DNA of 34,604 bases from Limnohabitans sp. Rim8 (GTDB taxonomy: Bacteria; Pseudomonadota; Gammaproteobacteria; Burkholderiales; Burkholderiaceae_C). The stretch lies in NCBI GenBank assembly GCA_945875955.1, contig CAMCNQ010000002.1, forward strand, positions 1 through 34,604. The letters are read 5' to 3'. Below are positions 8,586 through 16,992 of the stretch, in pieces (position 1 is the stretch's first letter; each line of letters opens with the position of its first letter). A model generated the notes under the pieces. The model was not told the DNA's origin and did no database searches. It saw only the letters and a program-made list of their open reading frames with translations. The translations under genes were made by a program, and so were the position numbers.

Positions 8586-9101
8586 ATGGACAGTTTGGCA
8601 GCGGGCGGCAGTGTGATCGATCCGAAAGCCTTCCGGCGTGTGATGGGCTCTTTCGCCACCGGCGTGGCCGTGGTGACCACGTCGCGCGATGGCGAACAAT
8701 TCGGCATGACCGTCAATTCGCTGACTTCAGTCTCGCTAGAGCCACTGATCGTCCTCATCTGCGTGGTCAAAGGGAGCCGTACGGGTCTTGCGATCCGGGA
8801 CAGAGGCCGCTTTGCCGTGAATCTGCTCAATTCAGAACAAGAAGAGATTTCACGCCGGTTTGTCTCCAGGGAGCAGCGCAGCTTTCGGCGTCAAGACGCC
8901 AGCGACAACGTCTGGGGAGTGCCGCTCATGGAAGGTGCACTGGCCAGCCTCGTGTGCGATGTCCACCTCGTTCAAGAAATCGGTGATCACGACGTGGTGT
9001 ACGGGCGGGTGCTCCACTGTGATTCCTCTGAAGGCAAGCCCCTTTTGTATTGGCGCGGTGCCTATTCGGCATTGGGCGATTGGGCGCCGGTCAACCCATA
9101 G
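8586..9101 (+). CDS. Flavin reductase family protein (HpaC/HsaB-like component of a two-component monooxygenase)
   Basis: RBS-like gaaagagg upstream of the ATG at 8586. DPKAFRRVMGSFATGVAVVTTSRDGEQFGMTVNSLTSVSLEPLIVLICV, RFAVNLLNSEQEEISRRF, DHDVVYGRVL. Confidence 0.92.
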   Translation: MDSLAAGGSVIDPKAFRRVMGSFATGVAVVTTSRDGEQFGMTVNSLTSVSLEPLIVLICVVKGSRTGLAIRDRGRFAVNLLNSEQEEISRRFVSREQRSFRRQDASDNVWGVPLMEGALASLVCDVHLVQEIGDHDVVYGRVLHCDSSEGKPLLYWRGAYSALGDWAPVNP

Positions 9102-9415
9102 CGAGGTCAATGTCCCGGAAAGTGGCTTAAGTTTTTGAATCAAGGGCCATCGTTAGGTTGGAATGCCAGTCTTTTGAATCCGCTGACCTGAAGGCGAAGA
9201 ACATCGTCATGAACAACGCAATACCTTGCGTCTTTCCCGACAACTCTTCTGGTGAAATATAAGTCTACCTGGCTGATCACGAAGCCGGTCAATCAAGTCT
9301 TGGATGTCTCTTCCTTCTCGAATCGAAGGCCGCACCTAAGCCATTGAATATTCGGGCCACATGTCCCGGAGGATGAAGCAAAAGCTGTAAAGTTCGCCAG
9401 CGCATGTCAATTTTT

Positions 9416-9444
9416 TTGACAGGCTGTTGGGGGGTGAAGACAAT
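9416..9444 (+). promoter_or_regulatory. Candidate sigma70 promoter upstream of the small lipoprotein
   Basis: TTGACA (9416-9421), 17-nt spacer, GACAAT (9439-9444; 4/6 match to TATAAT). Confidence 0.4.
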
Positions 9445-9574
9445 ATTGGACCGGCGTCAACATGTCGCCGTTTTGAACAGTAAAATCCCGCACAAGACGG
9501 CTATTTGGAACATGTTCAAGCATGTGACGTCAAACGGCCGGGGTCATTGAAGGCGCACGCTGTGAGGACATGCC

Positions 9575-9745
9575 ATGAAGCCCGTTTTTATATTTTTGCT
9601 CTCAAGCCTGTTTGTGGGTGCCATGTCTGGCTGCACGGTTTTGGCCATTGCCGATGCGGCAGGTTCTGCCATCGTTTATGGCGTGAAGACCACGGTGAAT
9701 GTGATCGATGCGGTGACCCCCGACATCGTCAACAAGAAGAAGTGA
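9575..9745 (+). CDS. Small (56 aa) putative lipoprotein
   Basis: Absent from the ORF track (below its apparent size cut-off). ATG at 9575 gives MKPVFIFLLSSLFVGAMSGCTVLAIADAAGSAIVYGVKTTVNVIDAVTPDIVNKKK*: hydrophobic signal sequence and lipobox-like MSGC. Confidence 0.7.
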   Translation: MKPVFIFLLSSLFVGAMSGCTVLAIADAAGSAIVYGVKTTVNVIDAVTPDIVNKKK

Positions 9746-9789
9746 TGGCTGCGCTTTAGACAAACGGCCAGTTTCTTCAACGCACAAAT

Positions 9790-9817
9790 AAAAACCGGCA
9801 CATCTGTGCCGGTTTTT
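9790..9817. terminator. Bidirectional rho-independent terminator between convergent genes
   Basis: AAAAACCGGCACA-TC-TGTGCCGGTTTTT: strong GC hairpin with A/T tracts on both sides, between the lipoprotein (+) and response regulator (-). Confidence 0.85.
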
Positions 9818-9851
9818 GTTGGGTTAGAGGCACGGGCGCGTGCCTGTATTT

Positions 9852-10454
9852 TCAAATACCCAGCCAGCCGTTGGTGCGGGCAAAGTGCAGGGCCTGAGTG
9901 CGGCTGTTGACGCCCAGGCGGCGGAACAAGCGCCAGAAATGGACTTTGACCGTGTGTTCGCTGATGTCGAGCTTTTCGGCAATTTCGCGGTTGGACAAAC
10001 CTTGGTCCAACATCAAAATCAGTTGTTTTTGGCGCTTGGACAGTTTGGTTGGGCCTGCAGGCGTATCGGACTCTTCAGCTTCTTCCTCTTCGCTCACAAG
10101 CAGTGCGCGAAGGGCTGCAATGATTTGGGCAGGGCTGTTCGATTTTTCGATAAACGCATTGGCACCGGCTTCGAGGCAACGGGCCTCGAACTCACTGGCA
10201 CTGGAGCTGGTGACAACCGCCAGTGGAACGTCTGGAAATTTGGATTTCAGGACCTGCACACCGGACATGCCCAGTGTGTCAGGCAGTTGCAAATCCAAAC
10301 AAAACAGCTCGGGCGCGCCGTTTTTTTCCACGGTGGACTCAACCACGTTCAATTTGTGTACGGGGATGATTTTCAGACCCGGTTTCACGCGGTGGACCAA
10401 CATGGTGAGTGCATCGCGCATGATGGGGTGGTCATCGATGACATATACAGTCAT
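9852..10454 (-). CDS. LuxR/NarL-family DNA-binding response regulator
   Basis: REC domain (VYVIDDHPIMRDAL, FCLDLQLPD, FIEKS) and C-terminal HTH (LSKRQKQLILMLDQGLSNREIAEKLDISEHTVKVHFWRLFRRLGVNSRTQAL). Confidence 0.95.
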   Translation of the reverse strand: MTVYVIDDHPIMRDALTMLVHRVKPGLKIIPVHKLNVVESTVEKNGAPELFCLDLQLPDTLGMSGVQVLKSKFPDVPLAVVTSSSASEFEARCLEAGANAFIEKSNSPAQIIAALRALLVSEEEEAEESDTPAGPTKLSKRQKQLILMLDQGLSNREIAEKLDISEHTVKVHFWRLFRRLGVNSRTQALHFARTNGWLGI

Positions 10455-10496
10455 ATTTTTTTCTGTAGTAGGCTTAAAGTTTAATGATACACCGGG

Positions 10497-10525
10497 ATAT
10501 TATTTTTTGCAATAAAAATTGTCAA
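10497..10525 (-). promoter_or_regulatory. Near-consensus sigma70 promoter for the response regulator
   Basis: On the minus strand: TTGACA (10525-10520), 17-nt spacer, TAATAT (10502-10497), about 42 nt upstream of the ATG at 10454. Confidence 0.65.
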
Positions 10526-10539
10526 TTGTGTGATGGAGT

Positions 10540-11850
10540 TCAGATTTTTTTTGAATTTGTCAATTCACTTAGTGTTTTCGATAACAAAAATTCCTCTGCT
10601 TCATTCAATGGCAAACACAAAGCCCTCAATTCTGTCAAGCAAGCCAAGCCCTCGGTTTGCAGTCGTCCAATCGCAAGACCCGCGTCCTTGGGCGATGCAA
10701 AACCCAGACTTTGCAAAACCAGCTGTCCATGTGCATCCAGCAGTTTGAAGTAAAACAAGCCGTCTTTTTCGCGGTATTGCTTGAAACTGGCAATGGCCGA
10801 TTTGTTGGCATTGTTCGATGCGCGAGTGCTGCCAGAAGACAGAGCGCGCAAGCCCACAGCGTGGCGCAATTCGCGCATGAAAGGGGTTGCCAACTGGCGT
10901 GCTTTTTCAGCGCCTGCCAACAAGATTTGATCCAATTCGGCGGGCTCGTTGATCAAGGCCTGGTAGTGCTCGCGCATGGGCGCGATTTCGCGGTCTATGC
11001 GTTCAAACAAGATTTGCTTGGCATCGCCCCAGCCAATGCCATCGGCATAGGCCTGAGCCAAAGTGGCCGACTCTTGCGTGGTGGCAAAGGCTTGGTAGAT
11101 TTGGAACAGTGCCGAGCCCTCGGTGGCTTTGGGCTCTCCGGGCGCTTTGGAGTCGGTCACGATGCCTGCAATTTGTTTGCGCAATTGCGCGGCGGGTGCA
11201 AAAAGGGCAATCGTGTTGTCGTAGCTTTTGCTCATCTTGCGGCCATCGAGGCCAGGCAAGAGCGCCACCGATGCTTCAATCACCGCCTCGGGCAAAACGA
11301 AATGCTCGCCATACAGGTGGTTGAAGCTGGACGCCATGTCGCGTGCCATTTCGATGTGCTGAATCTGGTCACGACCGACGGGCACCTTGTGCGCCTTGAA
11401 CATCAAAATGTCCGCGCCCATGAGCACGGGGTACATGAACAGACCAGCTGTGACATCGCTGTCAGGGTCGTGGTTGGCCGCGTTGTTTTTGTCCACAGCG
11501 GCTTTGTAGGCGTGCGCCCGGTTGAGCAAGCCTTTGCCGGTGACGCAGGTCAACAGCCAGGTCAGCTCTGGAATTTCAGGAATGTCAGACTGGCGATAAA
11601 AGGTGACTTTGTCGGTGTCCAGTCCGGCGGCGATCCAACTGGCCGCAATCTCCAGGGTGGAGCGCTGAATGCGCGCGGGCTCATCGCACTTGATGAGCGC
11701 ATGGTAGTCGGCCAAGAAATAAAAACCCTGGTTTTGGCTGAGGCGACTGGCCTGGACTGTGGGCCGAATCGCGCCCACATAGTTGCCCAGATGGGGCGTG
11801 CCGGTGGTGGTGATCCCGGTCAGAACACGGGTATGAATCGGGGTGGTCAT
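10540..11850 (-). CDS. trpS: Tryptophan--tRNA ligase with C-terminal YegP/DUF1508-like extension
   Basis: VLTGITTTGTPHLGNYVGAIRP (HIGH region), GLDGRKMSKSYDNTI (KMSKS). C-terminal SFKQYREKDGLFYFKLLDAHGQLVLQSLGFASPKDAGLAIGRLQTEG. Confidence 0.96.
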   Translation of the reverse strand: MTTPIHTRVLTGITTTGTPHLGNYVGAIRPTVQASRLSQNQGFYFLADYHALIKCDEPARIQRSTLEIAASWIAAGLDTDKVTFYRQSDIPEIPELTWLLTCVTGKGLLNRAHAYKAAVDKNNAANHDPDSDVTAGLFMYPVLMGADILMFKAHKVPVGRDQIQHIEMARDMASSFNHLYGEHFVLPEAVIEASVALLPGLDGRKMSKSYDNTIALFAPAAQLRKQIAGIVTDSKAPGEPKATEGSALFQIYQAFATTQESATLAQAYADGIGWGDAKQILFERIDREIAPMREHYQALINEPAELDQILLAGAEKARQLATPFMRELRHAVGLRALSSGSTRASNNANKSAIASFKQYREKDGLFYFKLLDAHGQLVLQSLGFASPKDAGLAIGRLQTEGLACLTELRALCLPLNEAEEFLLSKTLSELTNSKKI

Positions 11851-11864
11851 GGGTGGGTGGAAAA

Positions 11865-12533
11865 TCAACGAAGCAAAAAAGTCAGAGGGCTGAGCGCGAC
11901 CTTGATGGCGTCAAAGGTCAGGCCCATGAGCGGGCGCATCCAGAGGTCGCTGATGACGCCTGTGATGACCAGTCCCATGACGATGAAAAAGCCCCAGGGC
12001 TCAACGCGCGAGACCAGCATGGCTTGACGCCATGGCAGCAGGCCTACCAAGATGCGGCCCCCATCCAGCGGGGGCAGTGGGAACAGGTTGAACACGAACA
12101 TGACCACGTTCACCAGCATCCCGGCTTTGCACATTTCCAGGAAAAAGCGCTCGGTCAAACCGCTGCCCGCCAAGGCATAGAGCAATGCACCCCACACCAG
12201 GGCCTGCAGCAAATTTGCACCAGGCCCGGCCAAGGCAACCCAGACCATGTCGCGTTTGGGTTGTCGAAGTTGGTCAAACCGAACAGGAACCGGTTTGGCA
12301 TAGCCAAATAAAAAAGCCCCGCTTGTGCTGAAGTACAGCAGCAGTGGCAGCAAGATGGTGCCCAGCGGATCGATGTGGGGGATGGGATTGAGCGTCACCC
12401 GCCCCAGCATGGCGGCTGTGGGGTCACCCAAGCGCATGGCCGCGTAAGCGTGCGCAGCCTCGTGCATGGTGATGGCAAAGACCACGGGCAGGGCGTAGAT
12501 CAAAACGGTTTGAATGAGTTCAGGCATGTTCAC
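11865..12533 (-). CDS. Site-2 protease family (M50) membrane metalloprotease
   Basis: FAITMHEAAHAYAAMRLGD (HExxH), GPGANLLQAL, FNLFPLPPLDGGRIL. Confidence 0.93.
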   Translation of the reverse strand: MNMPELIQTVLIYALPVVFAITMHEAAHAYAAMRLGDPTAAMLGRVTLNPIPHIDPLGTILLPLLLYFSTSGAFLFGYAKPVPVRFDQLRQPKRDMVWVALAGPGANLLQALVWGALLYALAGSGLTERFFLEMCKAGMLVNVVMFVFNLFPLPPLDGGRILVGLLPWRQAMLVSRVEPWGFFIVMGLVITGVISDLWMRPLMGLTFDAIKVALSPLTFLLR

Positions 12534-12596
12534 CCCCGCATTGTCTCAGACCCTGAGACGCGCACATCCGTGGCCTGCGTGAACGGGTGGCTGACC

Positions 12597-13220
12597 TCAA
12601 AGGCCGATCAAGGCCGGGTCGCCCTGGCCTTGCCGCAAAATTTCAGGCACTTCGCCGCTCATGTCCACCACGGTGGTGGGCGCCATGGCGCAAGCCCCGG
12701 CGTCAATCACCCCACCTACCAAGCGTTCCAAGCGTTTGCGAATGTCTTGGGGGTCGTTCAGGGGCAAGTCCTCGCCGGGCATGATCAGGGTGGCTGCCAA
12801 CAAGGGTGCGCCGTGCAGGCTCAGCAAGGCTTGCAGGACCTTGTGGTCGGGCACCCGCAGGCCTATGGTTTTGCGTTGTGGGTGGCTAAGCCTGCGGGGC
12901 ACCTCTTTGGTGGCTTCCAAAATGAAGGTGAAAGCCCCTGGCGTGGCCTGTTTGATGGTGCGAAATTGCAGGTTGTCGACGCGCGCGTAGTTGGCCAGTT
13001 CGCGCAGATCACGGCACAGCAAAGTCAAGTGGTGTTTGTCGTCCACACCACGAATGCGGCGCAACTGGTCGGCCGCACCCTTGTCGTCCAGGTGGCAAAC
13101 CAAGGCGTAGCTCGAATCGGTGGGCACCGCCAAAATCTCCCCTTGCTTGAGCAATTCGACCGCTTGTTTAAGCAGGCGCGCTTGGGGGTTGTCCGGGTGG
13201 ACGGTGAAAAACTGGGCCAT
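12597..13220 (-). CDS. L-threonylcarbamoyladenylate synthase family (Sua5/YciO/YrdC)
   Basis: GEILAVPTDSSYALVCHLDDKGAADQLRRIRGVDDKHHLTLLCRDLRELANYARVDN; PGAFTFILEAT; KTIGLRVPDHKV. Confidence 0.92.
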   Translation of the reverse strand: MAQFFTVHPDNPQARLLKQAVELLKQGEILAVPTDSSYALVCHLDDKGAADQLRRIRGVDDKHHLTLLCRDLRELANYARVDNLQFRTIKQATPGAFTFILEATKEVPRRLSHPQRKTIGLRVPDHKVLQALLSLHGAPLLAATLIMPGEDLPLNDPQDIRKRLERLVGGVIDAGACAMAPTTVVDMSGEVPEILRQGQGDPALIGL

Positions 13221-13255
13221 GGGCGTTTGTGGTCAGGTTCCAGTGCGCGTTGCGC

Positions 13256-14179
13256 TCAGGACTTTGGAGAGGGGATGACGGTGCGGGTTTCCCGAACCGT
13301 GAGCCAAGCCCCCAAAGCGCCGCAGATCGCCACCAGGGCCATGCCCAAAAAGGCCCATTGGTCGGGCAGGTGGCTGAAAACAAGCCAGCCGCCCACCACG
13401 CCAAAACCAATTTGGGCATACAAATAGGGGGTGAGCGTGGCGGCAGGCGCGCGTGCATAGGCCAAAATCAAAAAGAAATGGCCCACCGTGCCCATCAGAC
13501 CCATCAAAAACAGCTGCATCCACACGGTCCAGTCAAAAGGTATTTCCCAAACAAAAGGCAGTGCCAAACTGGCCATGGCGGTGCCTATCCAGCCGGTGTA
13601 CAGGTGCATGGTCATCGGGTCTTCGGTTTTGGCCATCTTGCTGGTCAGCAGCTGAAAGCCAGTGTTGGTGGCCACCAGGGTCAAGGGCAAAACCATGCTC
13701 CAGTCAAAGTGCTGACTGCCAGGGCGAATGATGAACAGTGTCCCAATGAAACCACCCACGACCAAGCCCCAACGCAGGGGCCGCACTTTTTCTTTCAGCG
13801 CCCACGCGGACAACAAGGTGATGAGCAGCGGCGACAGCAGGACGATGGCGGTGAATTCGCCAACCGGCATGTATTTCAGGCTGAAAAAGGCCAAAAGGCT
13901 GCAGATGAACAGCAGCAGTCCTCGCGCCAACTGAAATCGAGGGTGTCGGGTCTGCAAGATCTTGCGGCCACGGGCAGGCCAGACCAAGGCGGTGGTGATG
14001 GTGGCTTGAATGGCATATCGGAACCAAAGCGCCAAAAGCACCGACATGCTGGCGCTGATGTGCCGAGAGGTGGTGTCCAGGGTGGCAAAGCAGGCCGTGG
14101 CCAGCACGGCAAAGGCGATGCCATGCAATGCCTGAGATGGCGGTCTGCTCACTGAATGCGGTCGGTCAAAAGCGACCAC
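13256..14179 (-). CDS. DMT (EamA) family transporter
   Basis: About 10 hydrophobic segments; typical EamA content (IAFAVLATACFATLDTTSRHIS..., PTGWIGT..., LTPYLYAQIGFGVVGGWLVF). Start overlaps the upstream gene by about 31 nt, so the exact start is uncertain. Confidence 0.88.
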   Translation of the reverse strand: MVAFDRPHSVSRPPSQALHGIAFAVLATACFATLDTTSRHISASMSVLLALWFRYAIQATITTALVWPARGRKILQTRHPRFQLARGLLLFICSLLAFFSLKYMPVGEFTAIVLLSPLLITLLSAWALKEKVRPLRWGLVVGGFIGTLFIIRPGSQHFDWSMVLPLTLVATNTGFQLLTSKMAKTEDPMTMHLYTGWIGTAMASLALPFVWEIPFDWTVWMQLFLMGLMGTVGHFFLILAYARAPAATLTPYLYAQIGFGVVGGWLVFSHLPDQWAFLGMALVAICGALGAWLTVRETRTVIPSPKS

Positions 14180-14991
14180 ACTGGGGTCAGCTGACCCGGC
14201 AGCAGGGGCAGGCCGCCCAAGTCAATGCGGCTTTCGTCTGGGCTGTGAAAGTCACTGCCACGGGAGGCCGCCAGCTCAAATTCAATGGCCATGTCGGCAT
14301 AACGCAGGGCTTCTTGTGAAGAGTGGCTGCCCGTGACGACCTCCACACCCCGCCCACCGTGGGCTTTGAATTCACTGAACAGGGCGTATTCCTCGTTGGG
14401 TGTGAAGCCGTATCGCGCTGGGTGCGCAATCACCGCCACGCCACCGGCATCGGTGATCCATTGCACCGCCTCCTGGAGGCGTGCCCAGCGGTGCGGCACA
14501 AAGCCGGGTTTGCCTTCGGTCAGGTATTTGCGAAAGACCTCTGAAGTGTCATTGCAAACCCCGGATTCGACCAAATGGCGGGCAAAGTGGGTGCGTGAAA
14601 TCAACTCGGGATTGCCCACATACTGCAGCGCCCCTTGGTAAGCATTCAAGATGCCCACTTTGGCCAAACCGTCGGCCATTTCTTGGGCACGGTCGCTGCG
14701 TCCACCGCGGGTTTTGTGCAAACCATTTTTCAAGGCGGTGTTGTGAGGATCAAAACCCAAGCCCACGATGTGCACCGTCTGGTGGGCAAAGGTGACCGAA
14801 ATTTCCGTGCCCGTGAGGTAGGGCAGGCCTTGGGCTTTTGCCGCCGCCAGGGCGCGCTCTTGACCGCTCACTTCGTCGTGGTCGGTGAGTGCCCACAACT
14901 CGACCGCGTTGGCTTTGGCGCGTGCGGCCAAGGCTTCAGGGGTGAGCGTGCCGTCTGATACAACGGAATGGCAGTGCAGGTCAGCGTTCAT
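14149..14991 (-). CDS. PHP domain phosphoesterase (3',5'-nucleoside bisphosphate phosphatase / RNase AM-like)
   Basis: MNADLHCHSVVSDGTLTPEALAARAKANAVELWALTDHDEVSG; GTEISV; IAHPARYGFT; ASRGSDFHSPDES. Confidence 0.9.
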   Translation of the reverse strand: MNADLHCHSVVSDGTLTPEALAARAKANAVELWALTDHDEVSGQERALAAAKAQGLPYLTGTEISVTFAHQTVHIVGLGFDPHNTALKNGLHKTRGGRSDRAQEMADGLAKVGILNAYQGALQYVGNPELISRTHFARHLVESGVCNDTSEVFRKYLTEGKPGFVPHRWARLQEAVQWITDAGGVAVIAHPARYGFTPNEEYALFSEFKAHGGRGVEVVTGSHSSQEALRYADMAIEFELAASRGSDFHSPDESRIDLGGLPLLPGQLTPVWSLLTDRIQ

Positions 14992-15108
14992 GATGTAGTC
15001 CACCGCCACATTCTAGAGCCTTGAGGGCCATGGATGTTCGCGCAAGCCCATAACCCTATAAAGCTGAACAGCCCTGCTGGCTAACGGGTGCCAGGGCTTG
15101 GTCGATAA

Positions 15109-15438
<330 letters not shown>

Positions 15439-15447
15439 TGGGCTTGC

Positions 15448-16128
15448 TCAATTGGCCGCAGGCACATCGGTCGATGGCGAATCGGCAGAAGGTGTTTTGC
15501 AAGCAGGCGTTTCCAAAGAGGGCGCCTTGGCCGGTCTGGGTGGCTTGGGCCGAGGCGTTTTGCTGGTGTGGATCTGCACCATGGCTTTTTCCATCTCACC
15601 CGACAACAGCAAAGGCAAGGCCTTGAGTGCACGCAGCAAACTGTCGTCTATGCTTTGGCGCTGCTCTTTCATGGGCTTTTTCAGCACCCAAGAGACCACC
15701 TCGGCCTTGTCACCGGGGTGGCCAACGCCGATGCGCAGCCGCCAATAATCGGCCGTACCCAATTGGGCGTGGATGTCGCGCAGACCGTTGTGCCCGGCAT
15801 GGCTGCCGCCCAGTTTCAATTTGGCTTCTCCGGGCGCAATGTCCAGCTCGTCGTGGGCGACCAGAATTTCTTGCGGTTGAATTTTGAAAAAACGGGCCAA
15901 GGCGGCCACCGATTTGCCCGACAGGTTCATGAAGGTCTGCGGTTCGAGGAGCCAGACGGTTTGGCCATTCACCGTGGTGCGGGCCGCCAGGCCGTGGTAG
16001 CTGCGTTCTGGCACCAAGTTGAGCTTGAGCTCGCGCGCCACCGCATCGAGCCACCAAAAGCCAGCGTTGTGCCGGGTGTCTTCGTATTCGTTGCCCGGGT
16101 TGCCCAAGCCGACTAAGAGTTTGATCAT
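15448..16128 (-). CDS. pth: Peptidyl-tRNA hydrolase
   Basis: [73 protein letters not shown]. Confidence 0.97.
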   Translation of the reverse strand: MIKLLVGLGNPGNEYEDTRHNAGFWWLDAVARELKLNLVPERSYHGLAARTTVNGQTVWLLEPQTFMNLSGKSVAALARFFKIQPQEILVAHDELDIAPGEAKLKLGGSHAGHNGLRDIHAQLGTADYWRLRIGVGHPGDKAEVVSWVLKKPMKEQRQSIDDSLLRALKALPLLLSGEMEKAMVQIHTSKTPRPKPPRPAKAPSLETPACKTPSADSPSTDVPAAN

Positions 16129-16189
16129 GGATGCTGATTATCCTTGTGCGCCCAGCCCGCAGCATCAAAAAAACCAGGGTACTCAAACA

Positions 16190-16216
16190 AAAGGCCCGCT
16201 GAAGCGGGCCTTTTTC
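16190..16216 (-). terminator. Rho-independent terminator downstream of rplY
   Basis: aaaggcccgc-tgaa-gcgggccttt perfect 10-bp hairpin with T-rich flanks on both strands, between rplY and pth. Confidence 0.75.
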
Positions 16217-16245
16217 TGAGAGGCGGTGAGCCTCGGGCAGGCAGC

Positions 16246-16875
16246 TTACTTCTTGCCCTTGCCCTTGCCTTTGGCGTCAACTGGGGCAGCAACCACAGGG
16301 GCGGCTACCGCTTCTTCGACGGGGGCGACGACAGCCACCAAGACGGGGTTTTTCTTGCCGCGGGTAACCGGCTTGCAGCCTTTGGGCAAAGTGATGTCGT
16401 CCAAGTGCAAGGACACGCCCTTGGTCAGGCCAGTCAGGTCTACCTGGATGAACTCAGGCAAATTGGCGGGCAAGCAAGCCACTTCGATTTCAGTCATCAC
16501 GCGGTTGACCAAGCACTTGTCGGTCTTGACGGCTTCAGATTCCTCTTCACCGCTGAAGTGGAATGGCACTTTCATGTGCAAGGTGGTGTTGGCATCGACG
16601 CGTTGGAAGTCAATGTGTTGCACCAATTGCTTGAAGGGGTGCATCTGGTAGTCGCGCAGCAAGACCTGGCTTGACTGGCCGTTGACTTCCATCTCCAGGA
16701 TAGAGGCGTGGAAAGCTTCTTTTTTCAGTGCGTGCCACAGCGCATTGTGGTCCAGCTCAATGTTTTGCGGGGCCATATCAGCACCATAGACGATGCCTGG
16801 CGTGCGGCCAGAGTTGCGCAGACGGCGGCTCGCACCCGTACCATGCTTAGAGCGCTCAAAAGCGACGAATTTCAT
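16246..16875 (-). CDS. rplY: 50S ribosomal protein L25/general stress protein Ctc
   Basis: [81 protein letters not shown]; Ala/Pro/Val-rich tail ending GKGKGKK. Confidence 0.96.
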   Translation of the reverse strand: MKFVAFERSKHGTGASRRLRNSGRTPGIVYGADMAPQNIELDHNALWHALKKEAFHASILEMEVNGQSSQVLLRDYQMHPFKQLVQHIDFQRVDANTTLHMKVPFHFSGEEESEAVKTDKCLVNRVMTEIEVACLPANLPEFIQVDLTGLTKGVSLHLDDITLPKGCKPVTRGKKNPVLVAVVAPVEEAVAAPVVAAPVDAKGKGKGKK

Positions 16876-16921
16876 ACATTTCTCCTTCTAGGGTCCACCG
16901 CGACCAGTGTGACCCTGACTC

Positions 16922-16954
16922 AAAAAAGCCAGCCTGTCCACAAGGGAGGCTGGC
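16922..16954 (-). terminator. Rho-independent terminator downstream of prs
   Basis: Minus strand: GCCAGCCT-CCCTTGTGGAC-AGGCTGGC-TTTTTTG. Confidence 0.8.
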
Positions 16955-16964
16955 CACGTGTGCC

Positions 16965-16992
16965 GTTCTCCGATCAGCTTTGATCGGAGAAC
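16965..16992. other. 12-bp perfect stem-loop overlapping the prs stop codon
   Basis: gttctccgatca-gctt-tgatcggagaac, encoding the last Prs residues (FSDQS) and spanning the stop at 16974-16976. Confidence 0.75.

Noticed and set aside
9102-9400. Calling a complete insertion sequence at the two ATGTCCCGGA copies
   Set aside because: The repeats are short and direct, not inverted, and no transposase is present; kept only as a low-confidence observation.
10657-12027. 456-aa plus-strand ORF antisense to trpS
   Set aside because: No domain recognised; opposite strand has clear TrpS HIGH and KMSKS motifs.
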